DNA of 64,000 bases from Bacillota bacterium (GTDB lineage: Bacteria; Bacillota; Bacilli; Paenibacillales; Paenibacillaceae), in NCBI GenBank assembly GCA_023391635.1, contig JAEWAQ010000075.1:1-64000 (forward strand). Reading direction: 5' to 3'. Made by a program: the position numbers and the translations under genes. Below the pieces are notes generated by a model, which worked only from the letters and a program-made list of their open reading frames with translations, did not search any database and was not told where the DNA came from. This document shows, one piece after another, positions 34,551 through 43,846 of the stretch; the stretch's first letter is position 1; the number at the start of each line of letters is the position of its first letter.

Positions 34551-35561
34551 GTGAAAATTGGAATCGTCGGGTTCGGCAAAATGGGCATCATGCACGGAGC
34601 GCTGCTTCATGCGATGGAAGGCGTCGAGTTGGCGGCGATCACGGATACTTCGAAATTTATGCTGAGCGGCTTTAAAGCTTTGTTCCCGCAAGTCAGAACC
34701 TATCAGTCATACCAGAGAATGATCGACGATTGCCGATTGGACGGGATCATCGTCGCTACGCCATCGTTCAGCCATATCGAAATTGCCAAATATGCGATTT
34801 CGCGGAACGTGCATGTGTTTATCGAAAAGCCGTTGAGCAACGAGGTCCAGAGCTGCGAGGAATTACTCGCCTTGTCAGCCGGTTCCTCGTCGATTGTGAT
34901 GATCGGTTTCTGCATGCGTTATAATCCGATGTTTGCCAAAGCGAAGGAACTGATTGATTCCGGAGCGCTTGGAGAAATTGAGAGCGCTGCGGCCGCCATT
35001 TATTGCTCCGACGTTCTGTCGGAACAAGCAGGATGGAGGTTCAATCCGAAGCAATCCGGCGGCGGAGTGCTGATCGATTTTGCCGTGCATATGCTGGACA
35101 TGCTTTATTATTATTTCGGCGAAGTTGCCGAGGTATCGGGCCGCACGCAGCGGATACATTCCAGAGAGGTCGAGGACGAAGTGCATGCGGCGTTGCGATT
35201 TCGGAGCGGGGCGACCGGCACCCTGCACGGCTCCTGGAGCAAGCCGGAGTACAGAAAGCCGTTCTATCAAATCGAAGCGACCGGATCTCTGGGCCGGCTG
35301 AAGGTGACGGATCAGGAGCTTCGTCTGGAGCGGGAGACGGGTACCGACACGTCCTATTACCCCGATCTGTATACCGGCTCGTATATCGATATCGGCGGAC
35401 CGCATTTTTCGGAGCAGATCGCGCATTTTATCTCGAGCATTCGCGATAAGACCGAACCGGGAACCGATCTCGCATCCGGTTTCTATGTGCAGACTTTAGT
35501 CGATGCGATCTACCGGTCGGACCGTCATGACGGTGAAGTTTGCTTGATCGGGGAGGGATAA
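34551..35561 (+). CDS. Gfo/Idh/MocA family oxidoreductase
   Basis: A 336-aa NAD(P)-dependent sugar oxidoreductase: Rossmann start KIGIVGFGKMGIMHG, EKPLSN near residue 93 (catalytic Lys) and a GGGVLIDFAVHMLDMLYYYFG segment near 178. Beside an acyltransferase, it may oxidise a nucleotide sugar as in aminosugar synthesis, but no aminotransferase is present. The start is GTG 34551 after GGGAGG. Confidence 0.82.
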   Translation: MKIGIVGFGKMGIMHGALLHAMEGVELAAITDTSKFMLSGFKALFPQVRTYQSYQRMIDDCRLDGIIVATPSFSHIEIAKYAISRNVHVFIEKPLSNEVQSCEELLALSAGSSSIVMIGFCMRYNPMFAKAKELIDSGALGEIESAAAAIYCSDVLSEQAGWRFNPKQSGGGVLIDFAVHMLDMLYYYFGEVAEVSGRTQRIHSREVEDEVHAALRFRSGATGTLHGSWSKPEYRKPFYQIEATGSLGRLKVTDQELRLERETGTDTSYYPDLYTGSYIDIGGPHFSEQIAHFISSIRDKTEPGTDLASGFYVQTLVDAIYRSDRHDGEVCLIGEG

Positions 35562-35565
35562 AGCG

Positions 35566-36441
35566 ATGGATATCGATTCCATTATTTTGGGAGACAATCA
35601 GTTTTTCGGAGTCAACCACATGTCCCAGGAACGCGGCAATCGGACAAGAGAAAGGTTCAAGGACGTATCGCAGATCCGCCAGGTTTTGCATGCCGCGCTC
35701 GACAGCGGCGTCAAGGGAGTCATGTTTTCAACCCATCCGGCGATCTACGAGATTACGGACATGATTAAAGCCGATCCTGTATTGCGGGCGGAGCTGAATA
35801 TTTACGTCAACGTTCCTTATGTTTTCAAGTATGTCAGCATGATGAACACGATGGGCATGTACGGAACGATCGAGAAGATGCTGGAGGGCAAGTCGGTGTT
35901 GGATAAGGCCGGCTATATGATGAAGAGCCTGATTCAACTGGGGACGAAAAATTACCTGCAGGTCGCCAACCGGCTGATCGATGTGGAGATGAATCCATTT
36001 CGGGACTTGAACGTCAAAGCCGTATTTCTGCATAACGCACTGGCCGATCTGGCGCTCGGTTACAGCATGCATAAGGTAGTAAAAAACTTCCATGAATATA
36101 TCCAAAAAAAATTCAATGTCGTTCCGGCATTCGGGACATTAAACTATCCGAGATTCAGCAACTTTCTTGGCGAAGCGAACGTGAACGATTCGTTGATCAT
36201 GACCGCCATCAACAAGAAAGGCTTTTTGATGAACCCGGGCAAGCAGGCTGTCGAAGCGGCGGTCCGGGAAGGAAAACACACCGTCCTGGCCATGGCCACG
36301 CTGGCGTCGGGCAGCATTCGTCCCGAGGAGGCGTACGAATACGTATTTTCTTTGGGCCATGTGCGACATATCGTGGTCGGGGCTTCCTCCAGAGAGCACT
36401 TGCATGAAACGGTTCGCATCATTCGCGGGTACATGCGTTGA
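35566..36441 (+). CDS. Conserved hypothetical protein, possibly a TIM barrel
   Basis: A 291-aa soluble protein not firmly recognised. It starts IILGDNQFFGVNHMSQ, has a GVKGVMFSTHPAIYEI segment and ends VRHIVVGASSREHLHETVRII, a pattern like the last strands of aldo/keto-reductase-type barrels; no Tyr/Lys catalytic set was identified. ATG 35566 lies 4 nt after the upstream stop and follows GAGGGA. It ends the plus-strand group and converges on the glycosyltransferase operon (6 nt gap). Confidence 0.6.
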   Translation: MDIDSIILGDNQFFGVNHMSQERGNRTRERFKDVSQIRQVLHAALDSGVKGVMFSTHPAIYEITDMIKADPVLRAELNIYVNVPYVFKYVSMMNTMGMYGTIEKMLEGKSVLDKAGYMMKSLIQLGTKNYLQVANRLIDVEMNPFRDLNVKAVFLHNALADLALGYSMHKVVKNFHEYIQKKFNVVPAFGTLNYPRFSNFLGEANVNDSLIMTAINKKGFLMNPGKQAVEAAVREGKHTVLAMATLASGSIRPEEAYEYVFSLGHVRHIVVGASSREHLHETVRIIRGYMR

Positions 36442-36447
36442 GCAAGC

Positions 36448-38046
36448 TCAACGCACCGGATCGGGAACCGATTCCGGGTCCGGGGATTCAAGCACTTGAT
36501 ACAGCTTCCATACGTCGTTGAAGTCCCGCACAAGCGACGTCCAATCGCTGCCATGTTCGTATAGTGTCGGATAAGTCGTATTAATCGTGCTTTGCACATT
36601 TCTCAGCGGTTTTGGAACGAGCACATATCGAGCGCCGTATTGGACGGGATCCTTGACCGCATTGCGGAAATCGTAATCGCTTGTGATGAGATAGCGCTTC
36701 GGATAATGGCTGTTGACCAGGATGACGTATGCGGAGGCGGAATCCGTAAGGACGGTTTCCGTAATATTGTCGTCAATCCACCGGGCAATTTCTTTCTCCA
36801 ATTTCTGCGTTTCATATTTGACGTTGTTCTCGTTGATCGTCAGAAAGTTATTCTCGTCCGGCGCGATGTTCGGATTGGTGATCGCGTAGGTCAACATGCA
36901 CGCATTGATCAGCATGCCACCGCAAATGATAGAGAACGATATCCGGCGCCATCGCAAGGCGATTTGATGCAGTTCATACGGAATCCAGGCCACGACAATC
37001 GGAAACACGTACATGAAATAGCGAAAGAAACCGAACGAGGATTCGCGAAACAACAATAAGAGCTGCAAACCCGGGATAGCCGCGAATAACAGCAACAGCA
37101 CCAGAAGGTCCCACTGAAACAGCCTTCGCGTGATCGTACGAACGATGAGGATGCTGATGAGCGGAATGGCATACCAGAACGTTTTTTGAGCGACCAGTTC
37201 CAGGATGGCAATCGGATTTCCGAAAAGGGCGCGGAAGCTCTCGTCTTCGTTGAGAATGGCTGCCAAAGCGTCATTGGAATACTCCGAGTTTAAAAAATAG
37301 AGCGGATTTCCCATAATGGTATAGTTGAAAAAAATCCAAAGCAGCCCGAAGAAAAAGGTGGGCAAAATCGCGATAATGGCGGTAGCCTCAACCTTCAGCC
37401 ATCTTTCACGCAGGGTATAGGACGAATCTTTGTGCCAGAACAAAACGATTACGGCAATCGCAAGCGCGAGCGAAAAACCGAGCGGCACGGCTTCGTAACG
37501 TGTCCAAAAGGCCAACGATAAAGCGAAAGAGGTCAGAATGAGATCGCGGACTTCCCGGTCTTTGATCCACAAGCAAAAATAGGCGATGGAAGCCATGATG
37601 AAATAGATATAAGGCGCATCGCTTAGGCCGTTTGCGCCAAATAAAAAGAAGAAGGGGTTTAAACCGTACAGAAGCGCAATCGTCAGGCTCATGGTAACGG
37701 ATAAATTGAATTTCCTTCCTGTTCTGAACAGGAGGACGGCAGTCAACCCGGCGAACACGCTTGACATCAGAACGCTCGCCAGACCCGAAGAGGCGATTGG
37801 ACGATAGAGGGGGTAGACGAGCAGCGGAATCAACTCCATCAAGCTGGGCAACGGATTCCACACAAATCCGATCGCGCCCAGGTGGGGATCGCGGCTGTAC
37901 AACACATAAAAGGCATTCGCGACACGGCTCATGGCGTCCGAATGCATAAACCCCAAAATATGCGCAATATAGTAGCCAACCGAAAATTCGGCCAGGAAAA
38001 TAAACGCAAAAAGCAACCAGCTCATTCTTTTGTTGTTTTGCAGCAT
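36448..38046 (-). CDS. GT-C family membrane glycosyltransferase (GT39/ArnT-like)
   Basis: A 532-aa protein with roughly ten membrane helices. The first external loop contains HSDAMSRVANAFYVLYSRDP, with the acidic residue typical of GT-C enzymes, and a soluble C-terminal domain (about residues 400-532) follows. It probably transfers a sugar from a polyprenyl-phosphate carrier to a polymer or protein outside the membrane. It is the last gene of the minus-strand polysaccharide operon; the carrier lipid would be made by the preceding GT2. Confidence 0.75.
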   Translation of the reverse strand: MLQNNKRMSWLLFAFIFLAEFSVGYYIAHILGFMHSDAMSRVANAFYVLYSRDPHLGAIGFVWNPLPSLMELIPLLVYPLYRPIASSGLASVLMSSVFAGLTAVLLFRTGRKFNLSVTMSLTIALLYGLNPFFFLFGANGLSDAPYIYFIMASIAYFCLWIKDREVRDLILTSFALSLAFWTRYEAVPLGFSLALAIAVIVLFWHKDSSYTLRERWLKVEATAIIAILPTFFFGLLWIFFNYTIMGNPLYFLNSEYSNDALAAILNEDESFRALFGNPIAILELVAQKTFWYAIPLISILIVRTITRRLFQWDLLVLLLLFAAIPGLQLLLLFRESSFGFFRYFMYVFPIVVAWIPYELHQIALRWRRISFSIICGGMLINACMLTYAITNPNIAPDENNFLTINENNVKYETQKLEKEIARWIDDNITETVLTDSASAYVILVNSHYPKRYLITSDYDFRNAVKDPVQYGARYVLVPKPLRNVQSTINTTYPTLYEHGSDWTSLVRDFNDVWKLYQVLESPDPESVPDPVR

Positions 38047-38070
38047 GACCAGGGAAGCCCCTTTGATCGA

Positions 38071-39063
38071 TTAATATTCGCGCGTGGCCGCCGCTTCATT
38101 TTCATAAATCAGCTGCTGAACGCCGCCATCCCCGTAGGAATACTGCGAACGAATCAAATAGCGCGGCCTGCCCTTTACTTCATGATAGATAGCGGCAATA
38201 TACTCACCGATAATGCCCAAGGCAAACATAATCAAACCGCCAATAAACAGCTGCAGCAGAACTACCGTCGTAAAGCCGGTAAAGGCTTTGCCCCGCAATT
38301 TGTCCACGACTGCGTACAGCCCCAACACGATTGCGCCAGCGGAGAAAGCAAGTCCTGCAAGACTGACCAGCTTCAACGGAAGCGTCGAGAATGAAACGAT
38401 GGACTCGATCGCAAGCTTCGTCAGTCTAATCGTTCCCCAGCGGCTTTTTCCATGCTCCCTGGGAGCTACCTCGAAAGGAATGGCTTTTTTACTGTAACCG
38501 GCCCATGCCGTCATTCCCCTGAAAAAAGTGTTCTTTTCCGGCATTCTGCGCCACGCGCCGACTACCTTGGAATCCAATAATTTGAAATCCGATGCATTTT
38601 TCATATCGAAGCCCGTGAACTTGTTCAACAATCGATAATACATCGAAGCTCCCGTTTTATTGACGAAAGATTCATGTCCGCGGTTGGATTTATAGCACTC
38701 TACAATTTCATACTTTTCCTCGCGCCACAATCGAACCATTTCTTTGATGAGCGAAGGCGGATGCTGAAGATCGCCGTCCATCACCAACACCGCTCTTCCC
38801 ATGCAATGCTCCAGACCGGCGCACAAAGCCAGCTCCTTGCCAAAATTTCGGCTGAGCCGAATGGCGGTAAGACCTGGAGTCGCCGAGGTCATGCTCTGAA
38901 GGATCGGCCATGTACGGTCTGTCGAGCCGTCGTCGATGACCAGAATTTCATAGGATTCGGCGGCTTCCTGGACATGGCGTATGATCGTTTGCAAAGATTG
39001 TGCCAGATGACTCTCTTCATTGTACATCGGAATGATGACGGAAAGCTCAGGGTCCGATTTCAG
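38071..39063 (-). CDS. Bactoprenol-type GT2 glycosyltransferase (GtrB/DPM-like), CTG start
   Basis: A 330-aa GT2 with a catalytic domain (SVIIPMYNEE start, VIDDGSTD, MDGDLQHPP DxD region near 105) and two C-terminal membrane helices, as in polyprenyl-phosphate glucosyl/mannosyl transferases. The family's N-terminal strand ELSVIIP lies upstream of ATG 39027 and is only included if translation starts at CTG 39063, which has AAAGGAG 8 nt upstream. This protein is expected to form the lipid-linked sugar donor used by the neighbouring GT-C enzyme. Confidence 0.85.
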   Translation of the reverse strand: MKSDPELSVIIPMYNEESHLAQSLQTIIRHVQEAAESYEILVIDDGSTDRTWPILQSMTSATPGLTAIRLSRNFGKELALCAGLEHCMGRAVLVMDGDLQHPPSLIKEMVRLWREEKYEIVECYKSNRGHESFVNKTGASMYYRLLNKFTGFDMKNASDFKLLDSKVVGAWRRMPEKNTFFRGMTAWAGYSKKAIPFEVAPREHGKSRWGTIRLTKLAIESIVSFSTLPLKLVSLAGLAFSAGAIVLGLYAVVDKLRGKAFTGFTTVVLLQLFIGGLIMFALGIIGEYIAAIYHEVKGRPRYLIRSQYSYGDGGVQQLIYENEAAATREY

Positions 39064-39079
39064 TGTACTCGCTCCTTTG

Positions 39080-41458
39080 TTATGAGATGTGTTCGGAGTC
39101 AGTCAATCCGTGCTGTGTTTTTTCCCAATAGAACGGCTTCGTGATCAACTGCCATGCCGCTTTGATTGCCGCAATGCTCATCATGACCCAGTACAGCGGC
39201 GTCAGCAGCGCCGACCGGATAAGACCGTATGAGAAATAGCGCTCTCCCCGTTTTTCCAATTCATGAATGACCCAATATACGCCGGCAGCATTGCTGAAAA
39301 CGAAGAGAAAGTTGGCAAAGTAAAATTCCGCGGACGCGAAATAGTAGACAGATGACGGGAAGAGCGGCTTAATCCATGACGCCTTCCAGACGAACCACAC
39401 GATAATCATCGACCAGAACAGAGGATTAAGCAGCGGCAGCATCGGCGTTGCCAGCACCATGACATGGAAACCCATAAAGCCGCGCAAACCGACTTCCCGG
39501 CACAGCCGCACCGGATTGCGCATATGGACAAGCCAAGTTTGCATGTATCCTTTAATCCAGCGGGAACGTTGACGAATCCAGTTGCCGAACCGGCTGTTGG
39601 CTTCCTCCCAGGTTCGCGAATCGACGATGGCGGTCTTGTAGCCTTCCTTGTACAAGCGGATGCCGAGGTCGGCGTCTTCCGTCACGTTGTAAGGATCCCA
39701 GGCATTGAGCGATTTCAGTACATCTGTTTTAAAGTGATTGGAAGTGCCGCCCAGCGGAATCGGAATATCAAGCTTCATGATGCCTGGCAGCAGCAGCTCG
39801 AACCACATGCTGTATTCCTGGGTAAACCAACGGGTGAGCAGATTCTGACCGCTGTTGAAATAATTCAACTTCGCTTGCACGCATACCGTCTCTTCCCCGC
39901 AGGATTCAAACGTCAGGTGCACCTTCTTAAGTTGGTCGGGGTCTGGGCGGTCCTCGGCATCGAATATGACCACGTATTTGCCCCTAGCACGGATCAACCC
40001 GAAATTGCAAGCTTTGGGCTTCGTCTTGGGCAAGCTGTCGGGCACCACGAGAACCGAGTAGTAGGGCGGCAAGTTCATCGTTTTGAGCACTTGCAGGGCT
40101 TCGGCGTCATCTTTCTCGATCAGCAGTCGGACATCCAGCTTAGCCTTCGGGTAGTCGAGTTTTTCCAAATTCCGTATCAAATGCGGGATAACCTGGCTTT
40201 CTTTGTACATGGGCACCAGTATGGTGTAGATAGGCAGGTCCCGCTCATCAATCGCATCCAGTTGCTCTTGCGTGTACCGATATTGGGCGCCGCTTCTGGA
40301 TCCGTACAGGATGATCATGAATTTGAACAGCGTCATGAAGAAATAAAAGACTTGAATGCAAACATTAGCTATTATCAAGGTTAACCAGGCATTCGCTGCC
40401 AGACCGGCGATCATGAGGGCGAGAGCAACGAAGCCAAAGACGATTTGTCCCTTGGTAAACGTGGTGCTTGCCGAATTGTGCGGCTGTTCGACAGCCAGCT
40501 TGGAGGTACTTTCCTCCAGCATTTCGTCGCCGTAAACATCGGACCAGAACAATTCCATTTCGCTCTTGGAGGCCAGTACCTGTTCAATCGGTTTTTCCAG
40601 CAGCTCAAGCAGAACGTCCAAACGTTCCTTCGTAAGCGGTTCGTTAACGGCCAGCAGAAAACGGTTGGGGTATTCGTGGATGAGAACGGCCCCATATTCG
40701 CGGGCGATCGCTTCGGGAAGCTTGACCTGGGTATCCAGCGTCAGTTCGCTGCCGATTCGGCCGATACTGTTCTGATTGGCAACAATCCGGTACAACTGTT
40801 CCGGCTCCAGAAATTGCAAAGATAACAGAATGTCGCCCAGAAGCCCGCCGCTCTTGCGTTGGAATGCGAGCGCTTTGTCCAATTGCACTTGGGTGATATA
40901 ACCGGATTGTACGAGCAAGTCGCCCAGCCGTGCTTTCTGGACCGCATTGCCGACATATGGCAGCAGCTGTTCCGCCGTAACGAATCCAAGCTCGATCAGA
41001 ATATCGCCGAGTCGGCCCCCGTATGCTTGCTGCCGTTCAATGGCTAGCTGCAACTGCATGTTGTTAATAATGCCATTGTCGAGCAATTGATCCCCCAGCT
41101 TGGCGCGGGGCAGCGCGGCGGCAGGAGCGGCGGTTGCTGCTTGAATAGGTTCAGGCGCTTTAGGCGGCGCAACGTGCACGGAATTGTTGCTTTTGGAAAG
41201 AGGAGAAGCGGGACTTTCCCGGCCCAGCCATTGCCGAACGTCCTCATCCTCCAAATAGCGGATGCGTGTCTGCACTGCCGCCAATTGACGTTTAATTTCT
41301 TCGGTCTCCCAGTTTATTCTGAGGAGTAAGGCGGCCTGTTCGGCGCGTTGCTGGTTCAACGTTTTTTGCAGGCGGTCCAGCCGTTTTCGATCGGAATCCA
41401 GTTGTTGGCGCGTTTGGCGAATGGGCGCTCCCCGGAATTGCAATCTCATCCCGCTCAT
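39080..41458 (-). CDS. GT2 polysaccharide synthase fused to two MshEN (c-di-GMP-binding type) modules
   Basis: A 792-aa BcsA-like synthase. Order: coiled coil (about 15-70), Pro/Ala linker (83-117), two tandem MshEN modules at 120-172 and 177-229, the remaining GspE-N fold to about 310, membrane segments near 338-385, GT2 catalytic domain with DAED (500-503), TED (593-595) and QRSRW (630-634), then C-terminal membrane helices. Each MshEN module has two 24-residue motifs (R/K-LG-x2-LL-x2-G pattern) separated by exactly 5 residues, as described for c-di-GMP-binding MshE. No PilZ domain is present. The gene overlaps the small upstream gene by 4 nt. Confidence 0.85.
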   Translation of the reverse strand: MSGMRLQFRGAPIRQTRQQLDSDRKRLDRLQKTLNQQRAEQAALLLRINWETEEIKRQLAAVQTRIRYLEDEDVRQWLGRESPASPLSKSNNSVHVAPPKAPEPIQAATAAPAAALPRAKLGDQLLDNGIINNMQLQLAIERQQAYGGRLGDILIELGFVTAEQLLPYVGNAVQKARLGDLLVQSGYITQVQLDKALAFQRKSGGLLGDILLSLQFLEPEQLYRIVANQNSIGRIGSELTLDTQVKLPEAIAREYGAVLIHEYPNRFLLAVNEPLTKERLDVLLELLEKPIEQVLASKSEMELFWSDVYGDEMLEESTSKLAVEQPHNSASTTFTKGQIVFGFVALALMIAGLAANAWLTLIIANVCIQVFYFFMTLFKFMIILYGSRSGAQYRYTQEQLDAIDERDLPIYTILVPMYKESQVIPHLIRNLEKLDYPKAKLDVRLLIEKDDAEALQVLKTMNLPPYYSVLVVPDSLPKTKPKACNFGLIRARGKYVVIFDAEDRPDPDQLKKVHLTFESCGEETVCVQAKLNYFNSGQNLLTRWFTQEYSMWFELLLPGIMKLDIPIPLGGTSNHFKTDVLKSLNAWDPYNVTEDADLGIRLYKEGYKTAIVDSRTWEEANSRFGNWIRQRSRWIKGYMQTWLVHMRNPVRLCREVGLRGFMGFHVMVLATPMLPLLNPLFWSMIIVWFVWKASWIKPLFPSSVYYFASAEFYFANFLFVFSNAAGVYWVIHELEKRGERYFSYGLIRSALLTPLYWVMMSIAAIKAAWQLITKPFYWEKTQHGLTDSEHIS

Positions 41459-41703
41459 TCTCCAGTCGTGCCTTCCAACAGTTGACGTTCCTTCATCAAG
41501 GCTTGCTCGAGCATTTGCCCGAGCTGTTCCTGGAAGGCGAGCTTTTGCTGTATGAGTTCTGCGAAATGATCGCTTTCCTGCTTCAGCAAGAGCTCCGTTC
41601 TGGAGATTCTGGAAGACATCGTTGCGAATCTGTCATTCGCATCATCGACATGATAGCCTAACCAGAGAAACCGTTGGCGTGTTTTGTTTCTGGTGCGTCT
41701 CAT
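41455..41703 (-). CDS. Small coiled-coil protein in the exopolysaccharide operon
   Basis: An 82-aa protein, basic N-terminus (MRRTRNKTRQRFLW) followed by a long helix with heptad-like leucines (ISRTELLLKQESDHFAELIQ...). It is too short for a known domain. Both ends overlap neighbours by 4 nt (ATGA junctions), so it is co-translated with the BcsB-like protein and the synthase, whose N-terminus is also coiled coil. A bridging or scaffolding role is inferred only. Confidence 0.75.
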   Translation of the reverse strand: MRRTRNKTRQRFLWLGYHVDDANDRFATMSSRISRTELLLKQESDHFAELIQQKLAFQEQLGQMLEQALMKERQLLEGTTGE

Positions 41704-43841
41704 GATTTGCGCCTCCTGTTCACCCCATACAAGATGCCGATCGCCAAGATGACGAAGATGAAGGCAATCGTAAAAACAATTCTGTCAGTTGACCAATTGC
41801 CCCATTGCATAGCGGAACTCTGAACAGACGCCTCCGCCGGTTCGAAGGGATCTTCCGTAGCCGGGAAGGGGTAAACCTTGCCCAATGAATCGATGACGGA
41901 GATTCGGCTCGATAGCAGACCGGATTCTTCAGGGTTCGCCATTGCTTGCGCGACGGAACCGAGCAGTTTCGGCGTGGCGGCTGACAACAGAAGGAGGCTG
42001 CGATTGTCGTCAAATGGCGATCGCGTCAACTGCATGACGGCAGAATCTCGCTTGAGCGGCTCCAGCAATTCGACCTCCGACGATCGCGAGAGCATCGTTG
42101 ACGCATCAAAGCGGACATAGCTGTGGCCGTATCCGTTGAATGCATCGGGCAAACGGCTATGGGTACCCACGTAAATAATGTGGAAGTCTTTCAGCTTGCC
42201 GGGAAGATCGGGATCCGAGGTTCGAAACAGCTGCAAGTCGCTGATCGACGGCAATATGGCCGTTCCCATCCGGCCAATCAGCGTCATGGCCGCGTTCAAC
42301 CGTTCGGTTCCGGTGTCATCGAACAAGAAGGCCGTACGGTCCCATTGCCCGTTCGTAATGAACGGATAAGGCAAGGATTGTATATAATAGCTCTGCCGTT
42401 CGACCGGCGTGAACGTGATCGAGGTTGTTTTGTCGATCACCGCCCAATCTCCAAGCAGGGGATCGGCGCAAATCAAAGTATCGTTCTCGATGTTCTCCAG
42501 ATCGGCTGGAGGATTGGAAAACTCTAACCCGACTTTGATGTTGAGCGACCGATTATTACCGATCACGGTCGGCGGCAAATCGATCGCAAGCTCGGCTTTG
42601 TCTGCTGTCTGTTTCGTCATGCTGGCGCTCTTCACCGGAACGCCGTTCAGACTGACGGTCATGACCGAAGAATGAAAAAGAACGGCTTGCGAATGCGAAT
42701 AGACAAGGTTCAGCTTGGCGCCGTTCTCAAGGTCCCAATTGCCGGGCAGCGAATAATTGATTTCCATCGTGCCCTTGCGGATCTCGCTGATGACGAGATT
42801 GTTATAGCCCAACTTTTCCAGCGTTACGGTGTAAGGCTTGCCCGTCTCGGCTTGTTCCGAGATTTCCGGGGGAGGCAACGTATTTGGCAACGGAACAGAC
42901 GATCCCTTTAACTGTCGGTACAGAGACTCGGTTGTCAAGATCGTCGCGCCGTTCATCAATTGATCATCGTTTCCCGCGAGGAACAAGAGATCGTTATTTT
43001 CGTTCCAGGGGGAGATCGCCGTTCCGAGAAACCCGGATTGCGCATCGGACGACGGGGCAGATTGGCGATAAGCTTCCACCGCGGTCCGGCCCGCTCCGTG
43101 CCAACGATCAGGCTGGCCGATCCAGATGAGGTTATGGTTGCGCAGAAGCGCATCCGTCAAATCGCTTTCGGTATAGATAGGGATATTCAATTGTGCGCCC
43201 GGTGTTTGCGTCGTAAAATACTGGGACAGATTGGTCGCCGCAATAAACTCCGCTTGTCCAAGCTGATCCGGAACGACGATCAAGGCCTGCAAAGGCTGCG
43301 AAGTCCCCCGTGCAATATATGGAGTCGGGTACCAGCTTAAATCCGCATCCTTATAGCTCTTGTTGAGATTGAGCGCGATTTTGCTTTTCTGATATAGTAC
43401 CATCCAGGCAGACGAAGACTGGGGGTCCTCGCAGATGCCGATAGCTACTTTCATATTGGCCCGAAACGTTATTTTGTGGAAGCCTTGCGTCAATTGAAGC
43501 TCGTTGATCGGAATTCGCAGATTCGTTTCCTTCGCGTTGTCTGCCGTCAGTTGAATGCTCTCGATCGGAAGATCGTCCACCAGAATGTTGACGGCGGAAT
43601 ATTCCGGAATCAAGTTGGGAGAATGACTGATATACAGATCCAAATAAGAGTCGGACGACATCTCGAGTCCTTTGCCGATCTCGAAATAGGAGTCTTGATA
43701 GGCTTCCGAACCGCGCAAGACGATGTCGTCAAAAAACAGATCAAGCCGATTGGCATTCGGATTGGCTGCGGCGTATAGCGTGCTGATACCGACACTTTGA
43801 CAGATGACGATCGCCAGGATCAGGGCAAGCGTTCTTTTCAT
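41700..43841 (-). CDS. BcsB-like exopolysaccharide synthase accessory protein
   Basis: A 713-aa protein with a signal peptide (cleavage near YAA, residue 30), a large extracellular region with paired beta-sandwich/ferredoxin-like units as in cellulose synthase subunit B, and a C-terminal membrane helix IVFTIAFIFVILAIGILYG followed by RRRKS. BcsB proteins hold the emerging polymer beside the synthase. ATG 43841 follows GAGGAAG; the frame to 43931 is upstream leader. It resembles YdaN of B. subtilis in position and type. Confidence 0.78.
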   Translation of the reverse strand: MKRTLALILAIVICQSVGISTLYAAANPNANRLDLFFDDIVLRGSEAYQDSYFEIGKGLEMSSDSYLDLYISHSPNLIPEYSAVNILVDDLPIESIQLTADNAKETNLRIPINELQLTQGFHKITFRANMKVAIGICEDPQSSSAWMVLYQKSKIALNLNKSYKDADLSWYPTPYIARGTSQPLQALIVVPDQLGQAEFIAATNLSQYFTTQTPGAQLNIPIYTESDLTDALLRNHNLIWIGQPDRWHGAGRTAVEAYRQSAPSSDAQSGFLGTAISPWNENNDLLFLAGNDDQLMNGATILTTESLYRQLKGSSVPLPNTLPPPEISEQAETGKPYTVTLEKLGYNNLVISEIRKGTMEINYSLPGNWDLENGAKLNLVYSHSQAVLFHSSVMTVSLNGVPVKSASMTKQTADKAELAIDLPPTVIGNNRSLNIKVGLEFSNPPADLENIENDTLICADPLLGDWAVIDKTTSITFTPVERQSYYIQSLPYPFITNGQWDRTAFLFDDTGTERLNAAMTLIGRMGTAILPSISDLQLFRTSDPDLPGKLKDFHIIYVGTHSRLPDAFNGYGHSYVRFDASTMLSRSSEVELLEPLKRDSAVMQLTRSPFDDNRSLLLLSAATPKLLGSVAQAMANPEESGLLSSRISVIDSLGKVYPFPATEDPFEPAEASVQSSAMQWGNWSTDRIVFTIAFIFVILAIGILYGVNRRRKS

Positions 43842-43846
43842 GAATT

